The position numbers and the translations under genes were made by a program. A stretch of DNA of 42,111 bases from Candidatus Acinetobacter avistercoris. GTDB lineage: Bacteria; Pseudomonadota; Gammaproteobacteria; Pseudomonadales; Moraxellaceae. The stretch is taken from positions 1 through 42,111 of the forward strand of contig JAHLFF010000243.1 in the NCBI GenBank assembly GCA_018883945.1, given 5' to 3'. This document shows positions 28,922 through 37,915 of the stretch, in pieces. Positions within the stretch are counted from its first letter, which is position 1. Every line of letters starts with the position of its first letter. The notes under the pieces are model-generated. The model worked only from the letters and a program-made list of their open reading frames with translations. It did no database searches and was not told where the DNA came from.

Positions 28922-29977
28922 TTAAATTCGTTTCGGCAACTGACTTGCCCAATTCATCAAACGTACAGCATCATCATTGCGCGCCTGAGTGTTGCTCGCC
29001 CCAAGTAGAACAACTACAGCAGGTCGTGAATTTAGAGTGGTATGCATAACTACACAGCGTCCTGCTTCATTAATATACCCTGTCTTGGAAATATTAATAT
29101 TCCAACCGCCATTACGAACTAAAGAGTTTGTATTATTCGATTTCAAGACGCGATATCCTAAATTGAAATCGTAGCTGGCAGTTGTTGAAAATTGACGAAT
29201 CAAACCATATTGTGAAGCTGCACTCACCAAAATACCCAAATCACGCGCAGAAGCCACATTACGTGGATCTAAACCACTTGATTCAGTGAAGTAACTTGAG
29301 TTCATACCCAATGAGCGTGCTTTGGCATTCATCGCGGAAACAAAGGCTGTACGACCCCCTGGATAAGTACGTGCAAGTGCCGCAGCAGCTGGATTTTCAG
29401 ACTTCATGAGTGCAAAAAGCAAAGCTTCCGCACGATTCATCGAATCTCCTGCACGTAAGGTTGAGCTTGAATTTTTTCCACCAGCCCCAGCAAAATCAAT
29501 ACTTTGTAATGTAATGTTTTCAGACATATTCAATTTTGCATCAGCGATCACAACCGCTGTCATCAATTTAGTCACTGATGCAATTGGTAAAGCAGTATTG
29601 GTATTTTTACTGAATAGAACTTCACCCGTTTGTGCATCCATCACCAAAGCGGCGCGTGCATTTACAGAAGGCTGATTACTATAACTACTGGTGTCTAAAA
29701 TACGAACCGTTTGCGATGTTGGATTTTGTGCTACAGCGCCATTTGACTTACGAATCGTAGTGGTAACCGTCGTTGTCGCTTGAGGTGTTACTTCTTCAAA
29801 AGATGTGGAACTGTCACTATTTAACAATTGATTAACATCTTCTGATGACCAATTGATAGAAGCTTGCCCTGTTGTATTAGGCGAAATATTCACAAGTTCT
29901 GCAAAGCTCAATGAGCTTAAACTGAGTAGTACCGATGCGCTCAGTACTTTCATTAACGTTTTTCTAGAGTTTTTCAC
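28922..29977 (-). CDS. pbpG: D-alanyl-D-alanine endopeptidase (PBP7/8 type)
   Basis: This 351-residue low-molecular-weight penicillin-binding protein belongs to the S11 peptidase family. A signal peptide (MKVLSASVLLSLSSLSFA within the start) targets the periplasm. A Thr/Ser-rich linker follows, then the active-site motifs SVTK (SxxK), SEN (SxN) and KTG in ISKTGYINEAG. The length and sequence fit PBP7/8, which cleaves peptide cross-links. The frame starts with GTG at 29977; an ATG at 29953 directly at the signal peptide is an alternative. It is divergent from gacA. Confidence 0.93.
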   Translation of the reverse strand: MKNSRKTLMKVLSASVLLSLSSLSFAELVNISPNTTGQASINWSSEDVNQLLNSDSSTSFEEVTPQATTTVTTTIRKSNGAVAQNPTSQTVRILDTSSYSNQPSVNARAALVMDAQTGEVLFSKNTNTALPIASVTKLMTAVVIADAKLNMSENITLQSIDFAGAGGKNSSSTLRAGDSMNRAEALLFALMKSENPAAAALARTYPGGRTAFVSAMNAKARSLGMNSSYFTESSGLDPRNVASARDLGILVSAASQYGLIRQFSTTASYDFNLGYRVLKSNNTNSLVRNGGWNINISKTGYINEAGRCVVMHTTLNSRPAVVVLLGASNTQARNDDAVRLMNWASQLPKRI

Positions 29978-30052
29978 GATAACTTACTCATCTCAGGGAG
30001 GTTTTTTGCTTCATTGCCAAACACCTCAAATATGACTTACATTTACACGCAA

Positions 30053-30080
30053 ACGTGATTAATATTAAACCACGTGATTA
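30053..30080. promoter_or_regulatory. Direct repeat ACGTGATTA in the pbpG-gacA gap
   Basis: ACGTGATTA occurs at 30053-30061 and again at 30072-30080, 19 bp from start to start, roughly two helical turns. This could be a paired binding site for a regulator of one or both divergent genes. Confidence 0.35.
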
Positions 30081-30120
30081 TGCACAATATTTTTAGTAAA
30101 GATTAGGAATAGGATTGCTA

Positions 30121-30172
30121 TTTTTGTTACCACAATGCAAGTTATTTTTGCATCATGTAACAAAAAACTTGC
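30121..30172 (+). promoter_or_regulatory. Nested inverted repeat upstream of gacA
   Basis: Outer arms TTTTTGTTAC (30121-30130) and GTAACAAAAA (30157-30166) enclose inner arms ATGCAA (30135-30140) and TTGCAT (30148-30153). A competing pairing exists: GCAAGTT (30137-30143) with AACTTGC (30166-30172). It lies 27 bp before the gacA start and lacks a T-run, so it is a leader structure or operator, not a terminator. Confidence 0.5.
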
Positions 30173-30198
30173 GTTTTGAAAAATTTTAGGAGGTGTAT

Positions 30199-30834
30199 GT
30201 GATCACAGTTTTAGTCGTAGATGACCATGAGTTGGTTCGAACTGGTATTTGTAGAATGCTAGAAGACCAATCAGATATTCAAGTCATTGGACAAGCTGAA
30301 TCAGGAGAAGATGCCATTAGCTTGGTCCGTCAACATCATCCTAACGTCGTTCTTTTAGACGTCAACATGCCAGGCATAGGCGGCGTTGAGACCACTCGAC
30401 GTTTACTGCAAACAGCACCAAATACCAAAGTTCTTGCCGTTAGTGGTTTGGCTGAAGAGCCTTATCCATCATTATTATTAAAAGCGGGTGCCCGTGGTTA
30501 CATCACCAAAGGTGCGCCAATCACAGAAATGGTGCGTGCCATTAATAAAGTCATGCAGGGTGGCAAATATTTTAGTGCCGATATTGCTGAACAATTGGCA
30601 AGTTCATATTTATCCGATACACAAACTTCACCTTTCGATGCCCTGTCTGAGCGTGAAATGCAAGTGGCGATGATGGTGGTGAACTGCATCAGTGCACAAG
30701 AAATTTCAGATAAGTTATTTGTAAGTGTGAAGACTGTAAATACGTATCGCTATCGTATTTTTGAAAAATTAGGTTTGGACAGTGATGTAAAATTAACGCA
30801 TTTGGCGATTCGTTATGGCTTGATCAAACCTTAA
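30199..30834 (+). CDS. gacA: Response regulator GacA/UvrY
   Basis: GacA is phosphorylated by the GacS/BarA kinase and activates small RNAs that sequester CsrA/RsmA. The 211-residue protein has a receiver domain with Asp8-Asp9 (VVDDH), phospho-acceptor Asp54 (LLDVNMPG) and a LuxR-type helix-turn-helix at the C-terminus (LSEREMQVAMMV, KTVNTYRYRIFEKLG). I use the GTG at 30199, 5 bp after a near-perfect AGGAGG. This numbering puts the phosphorylation site at residue 54, as in GacA/UvrY. pilS follows after 17 bp. The cognate kinase is not in the window. Confidence 0.93.
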   Translation: MITVLVVDDHELVRTGICRMLEDQSDIQVIGQAESGEDAISLVRQHHPNVVLLDVNMPGIGGVETTRRLLQTAPNTKVLAVSGLAEEPYPSLLLKAGARGYITKGAPITEMVRAINKVMQGGKYFSADIAEQLASSYLSDTQTSPFDALSEREMQVAMMVVNCISAQEISDKLFVSVKTVNTYRYRIFEKLGLDSDVKLTHLAIRYGLIKP

Positions 30835-30851
30835 CTTGAGCTGAGTTTTCA

Positions 30852-32417
30852 ATGATGTCTATCGTCTCAATACCAATCTACCAGACTATTTATCGTCTTG
30901 GTTCATTGTATGCAAGTTATCGATTAATCATTGCACTCAGTTTAACGCTTATTTTTAAACTCACAATGGACGTGAGTATTGAAGATTATCAATATCCAAC
31001 TCTATATTTTTACACGCTGATTGTTTTTACATTTTGTAGCTTATTACAGATTATATTTCTTAAATATTTTCCGCATGCAATTGGAAAACAATTTTTAGCA
31101 TTGTTTTTAATCGATTTAATTTACTTAAGTTCACTGACTTTCGCGCTTGGAGGACCGAATATTGCGATTGGCTTATTGTTTGTTATCTCGGTTTTTATTT
31201 CAAATTTTTTACTCAGTAAAAATCAGGCGCTTTTTATCACCTTAATTGCGGTTATTTGCGTAATTTATCAACAAATTGTGGGTAGCCTATTTACTGATAC
31301 CAGCCTCAATAATATTAGTAATAGTGCCTTACTGGCTTTTTTATTTTTTGTGGTCTACGCCATTGGTCAGTTTTCCATCCAACGCTTTCGATTGATGGAA
31401 ACATTGAATACCTTACAAGCCAATGAGCTTTTTCAACTTCAAAATATTAATCGATATATTCTAGAACAAATTGAAATAGGCTATTTGGTTTTAGATGATG
31501 AATTCAAAATCATCGTAAGTAACCCCGCAGCCTGCACATTACTCGGCATTTCACCGCTCTATGTCAATGAAAAATTTAATCTTGCCAAAGTTCATCCCGA
31601 TTTATATGAAATTTTGAATCATTCTACAAATTTAGACGGCGAGCGTTTTAAATTTGAATCACAACAAAGCTCATACTTGATGGATGTGCGCATTCAAAAA
31701 TTAATTGTGCCACATCAAGCTCTGACACTCTTAATTTTAGAGGATTCTCAAAAATTAAATCAGAAAGTTCAGAAACTGAAGCTCGCTGCATTGGGACAAT
31801 TAACCGCCAGTATTGCCCATGAAATCCGAAATCCATTGGCTGCGATTGTACAGGCCAATGAACTTAATCAAAATCTGGATTCGGAACAAGTCTTACTCAA
31901 TCAAATCATCTCAAAACAAGCGCTGCGTATCGATAAAATTATTAAAGATACCTTGGGTATGGTCAATAATAAAAAAACAAAAACCAGTCGAATTGATCTC
32001 AATACTTTTTTTAACGATTTAATTCACAATGATCTTCATGACGTCAAACATCAAATTAAAATTCAAATCGAACAAAAAATTTACGTTTATTTTGATGAGT
32101 CACAATTAAGCCAAGTGCTCATTAATCTGATACGTAATGCAATTCGTCATAATTCAACTCATGCCGACTTTATTAGCATAGATATTTTTAATGATGACCA
32201 TCATAGCTTTATAGATGTCATCGATTATGGTAAAGGTATTGATAAACATAATTTATCTCAAATTTTTCAACCATTTTTTAGTACCGAAATCAATGGAACT
32301 GGTTTAGGATTATATTTATCTCAAATTTTTTGTGAGGCCAATGAAGCCACACTGAATTATATCGAGCATGAACACGCAGGCGCATGCTTTAGAATTGCAT
32401 GCCAAAGAATAACTTAA
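30852..32417 (+). CDS. pilS: Sensor histidine kinase PilS
   Basis: The 521-residue protein has about six transmembrane segments in the first 190 residues and then a PAS-like region (EIGYLVLDDEFKIIVSNPAA). The kinase core follows with the phosphorylated His in ASIAHEIRNPLAA, the N box INLIRNAIRHNS, DYGKGID and GTGLGLYLSQ. This layout and the adjacent pilR fit PilS, which senses pilin level and controls pilA transcription with sigma-54 in Pseudomonas. Its start follows gacA by 17 bp, and a second ATG follows the first immediately. Confidence 0.92.
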   Translation: MMSIVSIPIYQTIYRLGSLYASYRLIIALSLTLIFKLTMDVSIEDYQYPTLYFYTLIVFTFCSLLQIIFLKYFPHAIGKQFLALFLIDLIYLSSLTFALGGPNIAIGLLFVISVFISNFLLSKNQALFITLIAVICVIYQQIVGSLFTDTSLNNISNSALLAFLFFVVYAIGQFSIQRFRLMETLNTLQANELFQLQNINRYILEQIEIGYLVLDDEFKIIVSNPAACTLLGISPLYVNEKFNLAKVHPDLYEILNHSTNLDGERFKFESQQSSYLMDVRIQKLIVPHQALTLLILEDSQKLNQKVQKLKLAALGQLTASIAHEIRNPLAAIVQANELNQNLDSEQVLLNQIISKQALRIDKIIKDTLGMVNNKKTKTSRIDLNTFFNDLIHNDLHDVKHQIKIQIEQKIYVYFDESQLSQVLINLIRNAIRHNSTHADFISIDIFNDDHHSFIDVIDYGKGIDKHNLSQIFQPFFSTEINGTGLGLYLSQIFCEANEATLNYIEHEHAGACFRIACQRIT

Positions 32418-32441
32418 TTTAGAGTTGAGTTTTTTGGGGAT

Positions 32442-33854
32442 ATGGGCAAACAACAACCTTTAGTCTTACTGGTCGATGATGAGCCAGATTTATGTAAACT
32501 CATGCAAATGAGTTTGTCGCGTATGGGGATCAAAACCCATATGGCTCACCACTTGAAGCAAGCGAAAGATTTTTTTGGTGAGTATCGATATGATGCATGT
32601 ATCACCGATTTTAATCTGCCCGATGGTAATGGTTTAGAACTGATTCGTTTCGTCACACAAAATTATCCTAAAACACCGATTGCGGTACTGACTGCCTATG
32701 CAAACATGGAATTGGCCATTTCTGCATTAAAATCTGGTGCATTTGATTTTGTCAGCAAGCCCATTAATCAGCAGCATTTACAACAACTTGTACTTAAAGC
32801 ACTGCATATTCCTTCAGTCGATCAATCACAAGGCCTAAAACCCTTAGAAGAAACTTTACTCATGGGTGAATCTGAGCAAATTATACAATTGAGAGAGTCC
32901 ATAAAAAAAATATCACGCTCCCAAGCACCCGTATTTATCACAGGCGAATCAGGTACAGGAAAAGAAGTGGTTGCAAAGCTCATTCATCAGCTCAGTAATC
33001 GCGAAGATGGTCCATTTGTTACCATCAATTGTGGCGCTATTTCTGAAGAGCTATTAGAAACTGAACTGTTCGGCCATACCAAAGGTTCTTTTAGTGGCGC
33101 AACTGAGGACAAGCTCGGACTTATTCAAGCCGCAGATAGCGGCAGCCTTTTTTTAGATGAAATTGCTGAATTATCTTTGCCTATGCAGGCAAAATTATTA
33201 CGTGCAGTCCAAGAAAAGAAAATTAGACCATTCGGAAGTGACAAAGAAATAGATGTTGATTTTAGAATTATTAGTGCCAGCCATCAAAATTTAGAAGATT
33301 TGGTGCAGCAAGGTAAATTTAGACAGGATTTATTTTTCCGTATTCATGTCATGGATTTATTCATTGCGCCACTGCGCGAACGACAAAGTGATATTTTAAT
33401 TTTAGCTCAACATTTTATTCAAAAAATATGTACCGAATGGAGTATAGAACCCAAAACACTGACGGATGAAGCCAAACAGTTTTTACTCCAACATCGCTTT
33501 TCAGGCAATGTGCGTGAACTGAAAAACATGCTTGAAAGAGCAATTACATTAACAGATGATGTAAGGATTGATCGAAATCACTTTGCTGCCCCTAAACCTA
33601 AAACTCCTCACGAACAGCCATTATCGACTCATGTGGCGCACAAAAATGATGAACAAGCCGTTTCCACCAATGCGCCCTCAAACATACCCGAGGAAGGCTT
33701 AGAGCAATATTTAGAGAAAGTTGAAAAAGAAGTCTTAATCAATGCACTCAATATGACGCATTGGAATAGAACACTGGCTGCAAAAAAACTGGGGATGACC
33801 TTCCGTTCTTTGCGCTATCGTCTAAAAAAGTTCGGACTGGATACAGAAGACTAA
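32442..33854 (+). CDS. pilR: Sigma-54-dependent response regulator PilR
   Basis: PilR activates type IV pilin transcription. The 470-residue protein has a receiver domain (Asp56 in CITDFNLPDG), a central AAA+ domain (Walker A GESGTGKE at 168-175, Walker B GSLFLDEIAEL, FRQDLFFRIHV, GNVRELKN) and a C-terminal Fis-type helix-turn-helix (TLAAKKLGMTFRSLRYRLKK). The sigma-54 contact loop reads GSFSGA (215-220) where the consensus is GAFTGA. It starts 24 bp after pilS with GGGGA upstream. The stop is followed at once by an 8-bp tandem repeat. Confidence 0.95.
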   Translation: MGKQQPLVLLVDDEPDLCKLMQMSLSRMGIKTHMAHHLKQAKDFFGEYRYDACITDFNLPDGNGLELIRFVTQNYPKTPIAVLTAYANMELAISALKSGAFDFVSKPINQQHLQQLVLKALHIPSVDQSQGLKPLEETLLMGESEQIIQLRESIKKISRSQAPVFITGESGTGKEVVAKLIHQLSNREDGPFVTINCGAISEELLETELFGHTKGSFSGATEDKLGLIQAADSGSLFLDEIAELSLPMQAKLLRAVQEKKIRPFGSDKEIDVDFRIISASHQNLEDLVQQGKFRQDLFFRIHVMDLFIAPLRERQSDILILAQHFIQKICTEWSIEPKTLTDEAKQFLLQHRFSGNVRELKNMLERAITLTDDVRIDRNHFAAPKPKTPHEQPLSTHVAHKNDEQAVSTNAPSNIPEEGLEQYLEKVEKEVLINALNMTHWNRTLAAKKLGMTFRSLRYRLKKFGLDTED

Positions 33855-33865
33855 TCTGTTTTTGG

Positions 33866-33913
33866 CTTGATTCTTTGATTCTTTGATTCTTTGATTCTTT
33901 GATTCTTTGATTC
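33866..33913. repeat. 8-bp tandem repeat (TTTGATTC) after pilR
   Basis: Five perfect TTTGATTC units (33874-33913) follow a near copy CTTGATTC (33866-33873), 11 bp after the pilR stop and before the convergent ctpA. Such a perfect array is prone to copy-number change by slippage. Confidence 0.95.
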
Positions 33914-33939
33914 TAATATTTGGGCAGTATCTATAAAAA

Positions 33940-35121
33940 TTATAATTTTGTTTTTAATAAAAGTTCTGCAACATCATTTACATAACTTTCTTCTTTCATT
34001 TCTATCGGCCATACGTATTGAATATTCGGTTGGATCCCTTGCCCTTCAATATTACTTCCTCTCGGCGTCAGATAATGCGAAACCGTCATTTGTAATGCCG
34101 CACCATTTTCTAAAGGGAATAATTTTTGTACAACCCCTTTTCCATAGCTTTTTTCACCAATAATCACTGCTCGTTTATGGTCCTTCATTGCCGCGGTAAA
34201 AACCTCAGCAGCAGAGGCCGAACGTTGATTAATCAATACGCCTAATTTTATGTTTTCAAACTCATCGCCGGGTAAAGCTTGAAATTGCTGGTCACCCTCA
34301 GAGCGGCTTTTGGTAGAGACAATTAAGCCTTGATTGAGAAATAAATCGGCTGTTTCAACAGCAGAAGACAGTAAGCCTCCAGGATTATTTCGCAAATCAA
34401 TCAATACCGCTTTCACGCGTTGAGTTGGATATTCGTCAATATAACGTTTAATTTGACTGGCTGTGTCTTGCTGAAAAACTTTCACCTTTAAAACCAAAAC
34501 CTGATTGTTCAGTAAGGTCGACTGAATGTCAGCAACATCTAGTTTTTGATTACGTACGATGGTGAGAGGTGGGCTATTGGCGTTGAGCTGTAATTGAATT
34601 GTGGTCCCAATTGATCCCTTCAACAAGTCATCAATCTGACCTTCATTCCGATTTTTAAGCTCTTTATTATCAATCTTATAAATCGTAAATCCATTTTTCA
34701 AACCCAATTTAAAAGAATCTGAATCTTCTTTAAGATTATGAATATGCCATTGTGACTTAGCTGAATCAAAGACTAAATCAAAGTCAACTGTGGCTAAATC
34801 ACCTTCAGTATATTGCAACAATTGACGATAATCTTCCGCAGATAAGTATCTCGAATAGCGATCTAAACCAGAGACTAAACCTTGGATTGCTTGAAGAAAT
34901 AGAGCGTCATCAGATTTCTCACTGACATAATTCGATTTAACGGTTCCATAAATCTGAACAAATTGTTGTATCGATTCGATTGGAACTTCTGAAGTGTTTT
35001 CAATGATTTCTTCATCAAAACCCAAGTCTACAGAAGCCTTATTTTCCGCAGACCAAACTGAATGATTCATTCCTAACAACAAAGCTGTTAGCAAAACGCG
35101 ATATGTTAAAGTTTGAATCAT
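33940..35121 (-). CDS. ctpA: C-terminal processing peptidase, S41 family
   Basis: CtpA-type proteases trim or degrade envelope proteins from their C-termini. The 393-residue product has a signal peptide (first 24 residues, ending SVWSA), a divergent PDZ domain (about 105-190), and the S41 catalytic region with LIDLRNNPGGLL, the Ser in QRSASAAEV and the Lys in GEKSYGKGVVQ. The Ser/Lys dyad is therefore intact. It starts 23 bp after gpmI on the same strand. In Pseudomonas an envC-type gene lies between these two genes; here it is missing. Confidence 0.92.
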   Translation of the reverse strand: MIQTLTYRVLLTALLLGMNHSVWSAENKASVDLGFDEEIIENTSEVPIESIQQFVQIYGTVKSNYVSEKSDDALFLQAIQGLVSGLDRYSRYLSAEDYRQLLQYTEGDLATVDFDLVFDSAKSQWHIHNLKEDSDSFKLGLKNGFTIYKIDNKELKNRNEGQIDDLLKGSIGTTIQLQLNANSPPLTIVRNQKLDVADIQSTLLNNQVLVLKVKVFQQDTASQIKRYIDEYPTQRVKAVLIDLRNNPGGLLSSAVETADLFLNQGLIVSTKSRSEGDQQFQALPGDEFENIKLGVLINQRSASAAEVFTAAMKDHKRAVIIGEKSYGKGVVQKLFPLENGAALQMTVSHYLTPRGSNIEGQGIQPNIQYVWPIEMKEESYVNDVAELLLKTKL

Positions 35122-35144
35122 TCAGACGTCCTTATTTTTTTACT

Positions 35145-36692
35145 TTATGCTGTTAAATTCACCAAATTACGACCTTTCATTTCTGCAGGTACAGGTAATT
35201 TCATGAGAGTTAATAATGTCGGCGCAACATCAGCAAGTACACCACCCTCAGCAATCGTTGCTGGAGTCGGTCCAACATAAATAAACGGCACATGTTCCGT
35301 TGTATGCTGAGTATGAACTTGCCCACTCACATAGTCTTGCATTTGCTCAACATTACCATGATCTGCGGTAATCAGCATATGTCCTTTTTGCGCCTTCACT
35401 GCCTCATAGACACGACCAAGACTCGTATCTACAGCCTCAACCGCTTTCACTGCTGCATCAAAGACACCTGTATGACCGACCATATCACCATTGGCATAGT
35501 TCACCACCAACAAATCAAACTCGCCTGATTGAATTGCAGCAACCAACTCATCCGTCACTTCATAAGCACTCATCTCAGGTTTTAAGTCATACGTAGCGAC
35601 GTTTGGAGATGGAATAAGAATACGTTTCTCACCCGGATATTCATCTTCACGTCCGCCACTAAAGAAAAATGTCACATGTGCATATTTTTCAGTTTCAGCA
35701 ATTCTCAGTTGAGTTTTACCTAAATTAGAAAGGTATTCTCCTAGAGAATTCACAAGTGCTTGTGGCATATAAGCGACAGGCGCATCTATGCTCGCTTGAT
35801 AACGAGTTAACATGACAAATTTAGCTAAATTTGGCACGGTTTTACGTTCAAAACCTTCAAAGTCTTTTTCTACAAATGCTTTGGTAATTTCGCGTGCACG
35901 GTCAGCACGAAAATTCATAAAGACAACGCTATCACCATCTTGAATACGAATCACATCACCAATACGTGTTGCCTTCACAAATTCATCAGATTCACCCGCT
36001 GCATAAGCAAGTTCAAGCCCTTCAACTGCATTTTCTGCTGTTCTTTCAGCTTCACCTTCTGTGAGCAAGCGATAGGCTTGTTCAACACGATCCCAACGAT
36101 TGTCACGATCCATTGCAAAATAACGACCGATAAGCGTCGCTATACGACCTTGACCTGGGTATTGAGCAAATAAAGTATCTAATTTTTCTAAAGACGGTTC
36201 GGCGCTTTTAGGCGGAGTATCACGCCCATCCAAAAATGCATGAAGATAAACTTGAGCACCACGCTTTAATGCCAGCTCAGCCATAGCAACAATATGGTCT
36301 TCATGGGAATGCACTCCACCTTGTGAGAGCAAGCCCAAAATATGCAAAGGTTTGTTATTGGCCTTAGCTTTTTCAACCGCATCGACCAAAACTTCATGTT
36401 CAAAGAAATCACCCGTACGAATATCTTTGGTGATACGCGTAAAGTCTTGATACAACACACGACCTGCACCGAGGTTCATATGGCCAACTTCAGAGTTACC
36501 CATTTGACCATCGGGTAAACCAACGTCTTCACCTGAACCAGAAATTAAACCATGCGGATGATTGTTTTTCATTGCAGTCAAATTTGGCGTTTTTGCTGCT
36601 AGAAATGCATTATCCTGTACCGCTTCACGATGACCCACACCATCCATAATCACCAGTACGTGTGGAATTTTGCCAGCAGTTGCATCCGTCAT
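35145..36692 (-). CDS. gpmI: 2,3-bisphosphoglycerate-independent phosphoglycerate mutase
   Basis: GpmI interconverts 3- and 2-phosphoglycerate in glycolysis and gluconeogenesis using two Mn ions. The 515-residue length is typical. VLVIMDGVG carries the first metal Asp, the catalytic Ser67 lies in [17 protein letters not shown], and [35 protein letters not shown] and [10 protein letters not shown] are the other metal and substrate motifs. It is the first gene of a gpmI-ctpA pair. Confidence 0.98.
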   Translation of the reverse strand: MTDATAGKIPHVLVIMDGVGHREAVQDNAFLAAKTPNLTAMKNNHPHGLISGSGEDVGLPDGQMGNSEVGHMNLGAGRVLYQDFTRITKDIRTGDFFEHEVLVDAVEKAKANNKPLHILGLLSQGGVHSHEDHIVAMAELALKRGAQVYLHAFLDGRDTPPKSAEPSLEKLDTLFAQYPGQGRIATLIGRYFAMDRDNRWDRVEQAYRLLTEGEAERTAENAVEGLELAYAAGESDEFVKATRIGDVIRIQDGDSVVFMNFRADRAREITKAFVEKDFEGFERKTVPNLAKFVMLTRYQASIDAPVAYMPQALVNSLGEYLSNLGKTQLRIAETEKYAHVTFFFSGGREDEYPGEKRILIPSPNVATYDLKPEMSAYEVTDELVAAIQSGEFDLLVVNYANGDMVGHTGVFDAAVKAVEAVDTSLGRVYEAVKAQKGHMLITADHGNVEQMQDYVSGQVHTQHTTEHVPFIYVGPTPATIAEGGVLADVAPTLLTLMKLPVPAEMKGRNLVNLTA

Positions 36693-36844
36693 GATTTACA
36701 CTCTTTCGTCTATACATTAATCGTTACATCTTACCGAATTTTTCGCTAAGACTCTATCTGTACGCGATGGCTTTAAATTATCGCTACCATCTAAATTTCA
36801 ATTGAATCAAATCTATTGAATATTAAGTTTTGATTTTTTTGCGT

Positions 36845-37915
36845 TTATCGCGCCCGATACAATAAATAACTACCTACTGCGAACATCAGCAATATAGGCA
36901 AGAAAACAAACCATGCTGGCGACGGCGCATAGACCAAACTTGCATAACCCAAGAAGTCTTGCACATAGTAAAATCCAAGACCAACAAACAGTGCAATCAC
37001 CAATCTAAAGCCCATGGATTGTTGACGTAATGGTCCAAAAATAAATGAACACGCAATCAATACCAATGCCAGTAAAGCGAAGGGTGCACTTACTTTTTGC
37101 CAAAATGCCAATAAATAAGTTTTCGGTACTTGGCTATATTCATGCATATAACGCATAAAACTGATCAATTGACTTGGCGCCAAATCCTCAGGATCAATAG
37201 TAACCATGTGCACATATTTCGGTTGTAATGCCAGCGCTAAATCTTGTTCTGTGGTTTGAATCAGTTTTGAAGGACCTTCTGGAGAAATATCCATTTGGGC
37301 GGCATTGGTCAGTGACCATTGGCCATTTTGAACAAACTGACCTTGTTGTGCATCTAGTACTGAATTTAGACGGTAATCTTGGTCAAAATCGAGCATTTGA
37401 ACATTCTTTAACTGACCTTGCGCATTTGCATAATCAATATAAATAAAGCGTTGCCCTTCTCGTGTCCAATACCCTTTTACTTCACCCAGTTCTGCCGCAC
37501 TACGGTGCTTTTTAACACTTTCTGCTTGCTCACTGGTATGTGGAATAACATATTCACTTAATAAGAATGAAAGGACGACCAACAACATTGCTGAACGCAT
37601 CACCCAACCCACGATACGCCACAAGCTAATTCCTGATGCGCGCATCACAATCAATTCACTGTTGGATGCTAATGTTCCTAGACCCAGAACCGCACCAATC
37701 AAAGCTGAAATAGGTAAAATTTCATAAAGGTATTGTGGTGCACCCCAAAGTACATACAATAATGCTTGCCAAGCACCATAATCGTCCGTCAGATTGCCCA
37801 GCTCTCCCATATAGGTAAAGAGCACTTGTAGCGCAGACAATATAGCCGTCGCCCCCAACATAGCGAGCCCTGTGGTTTTAGTCACGTGCTTGGCGACAAT
37901 TTTACGTGCTAACAT
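36845..37915 (-). CDS. lptG: LPS export ABC transporter permease LptG
   Basis: LptG and LptF form the membrane part of LptB2FG, which extracts LPS or lipooligosaccharide from the inner membrane and passes it to LptC. The 356-residue protein has six transmembrane segments (three at each end) with a periplasmic jellyroll domain between them (about residues 110-265). SNSELIVMRASGISLWRI, near residue 83, is the coupling-helix region typical of the YjgP/YjgQ family. Its ATG overlaps the lptF stop by one base. Confidence 0.95.
   Translation of the reverse strand: MLARKIVAKHVTKTTGLAMLGATAILSALQVLFTYMGELGNLTDDYGAWQALLYVLWGAPQYLYEILPISALIGAVLGLGTLASNSELIVMRASGISLWRIVGWVMRSAMLLVVLSFLLSEYVIPHTSEQAESVKKHRSAAELGEVKGYWTREGQRFIYIDYANAQGQLKNVQMLDFDQDYRLNSVLDAQQGQFVQNGQWSLTNAAQMDISPEGPSKLIQTTEQDLALALQPKYVHMVTIDPEDLAPSQLISFMRYMHEYSQVPKTYLLAFWQKVSAPFALLALVLIACSFIFGPLRQQSMGFRLVIALFVGLGFYYVQDFLGYASLVYAPSPAWFVFLPILLMFAVGSYLLYRAR

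Noticed and set aside
28893..28924. TAAGAATAT/ATATTCTTA hairpin at the pbpG stop as a terminator
   Set aside because: All-weak A/T stem without a clean T-run; the neighbouring 28858-28881 hairpin is a much better terminator.
33866..33913. CRISPR-like array
   Set aside because: Units are 8 bp with no spacers; it is a simple tandem repeat and no cas gene is nearby.
33930..33960. AAAATTATAATTTT palindrome as the ctpA/pilR terminator
   Set aside because: No G/C pairs in the stem, so it should not be stable enough.
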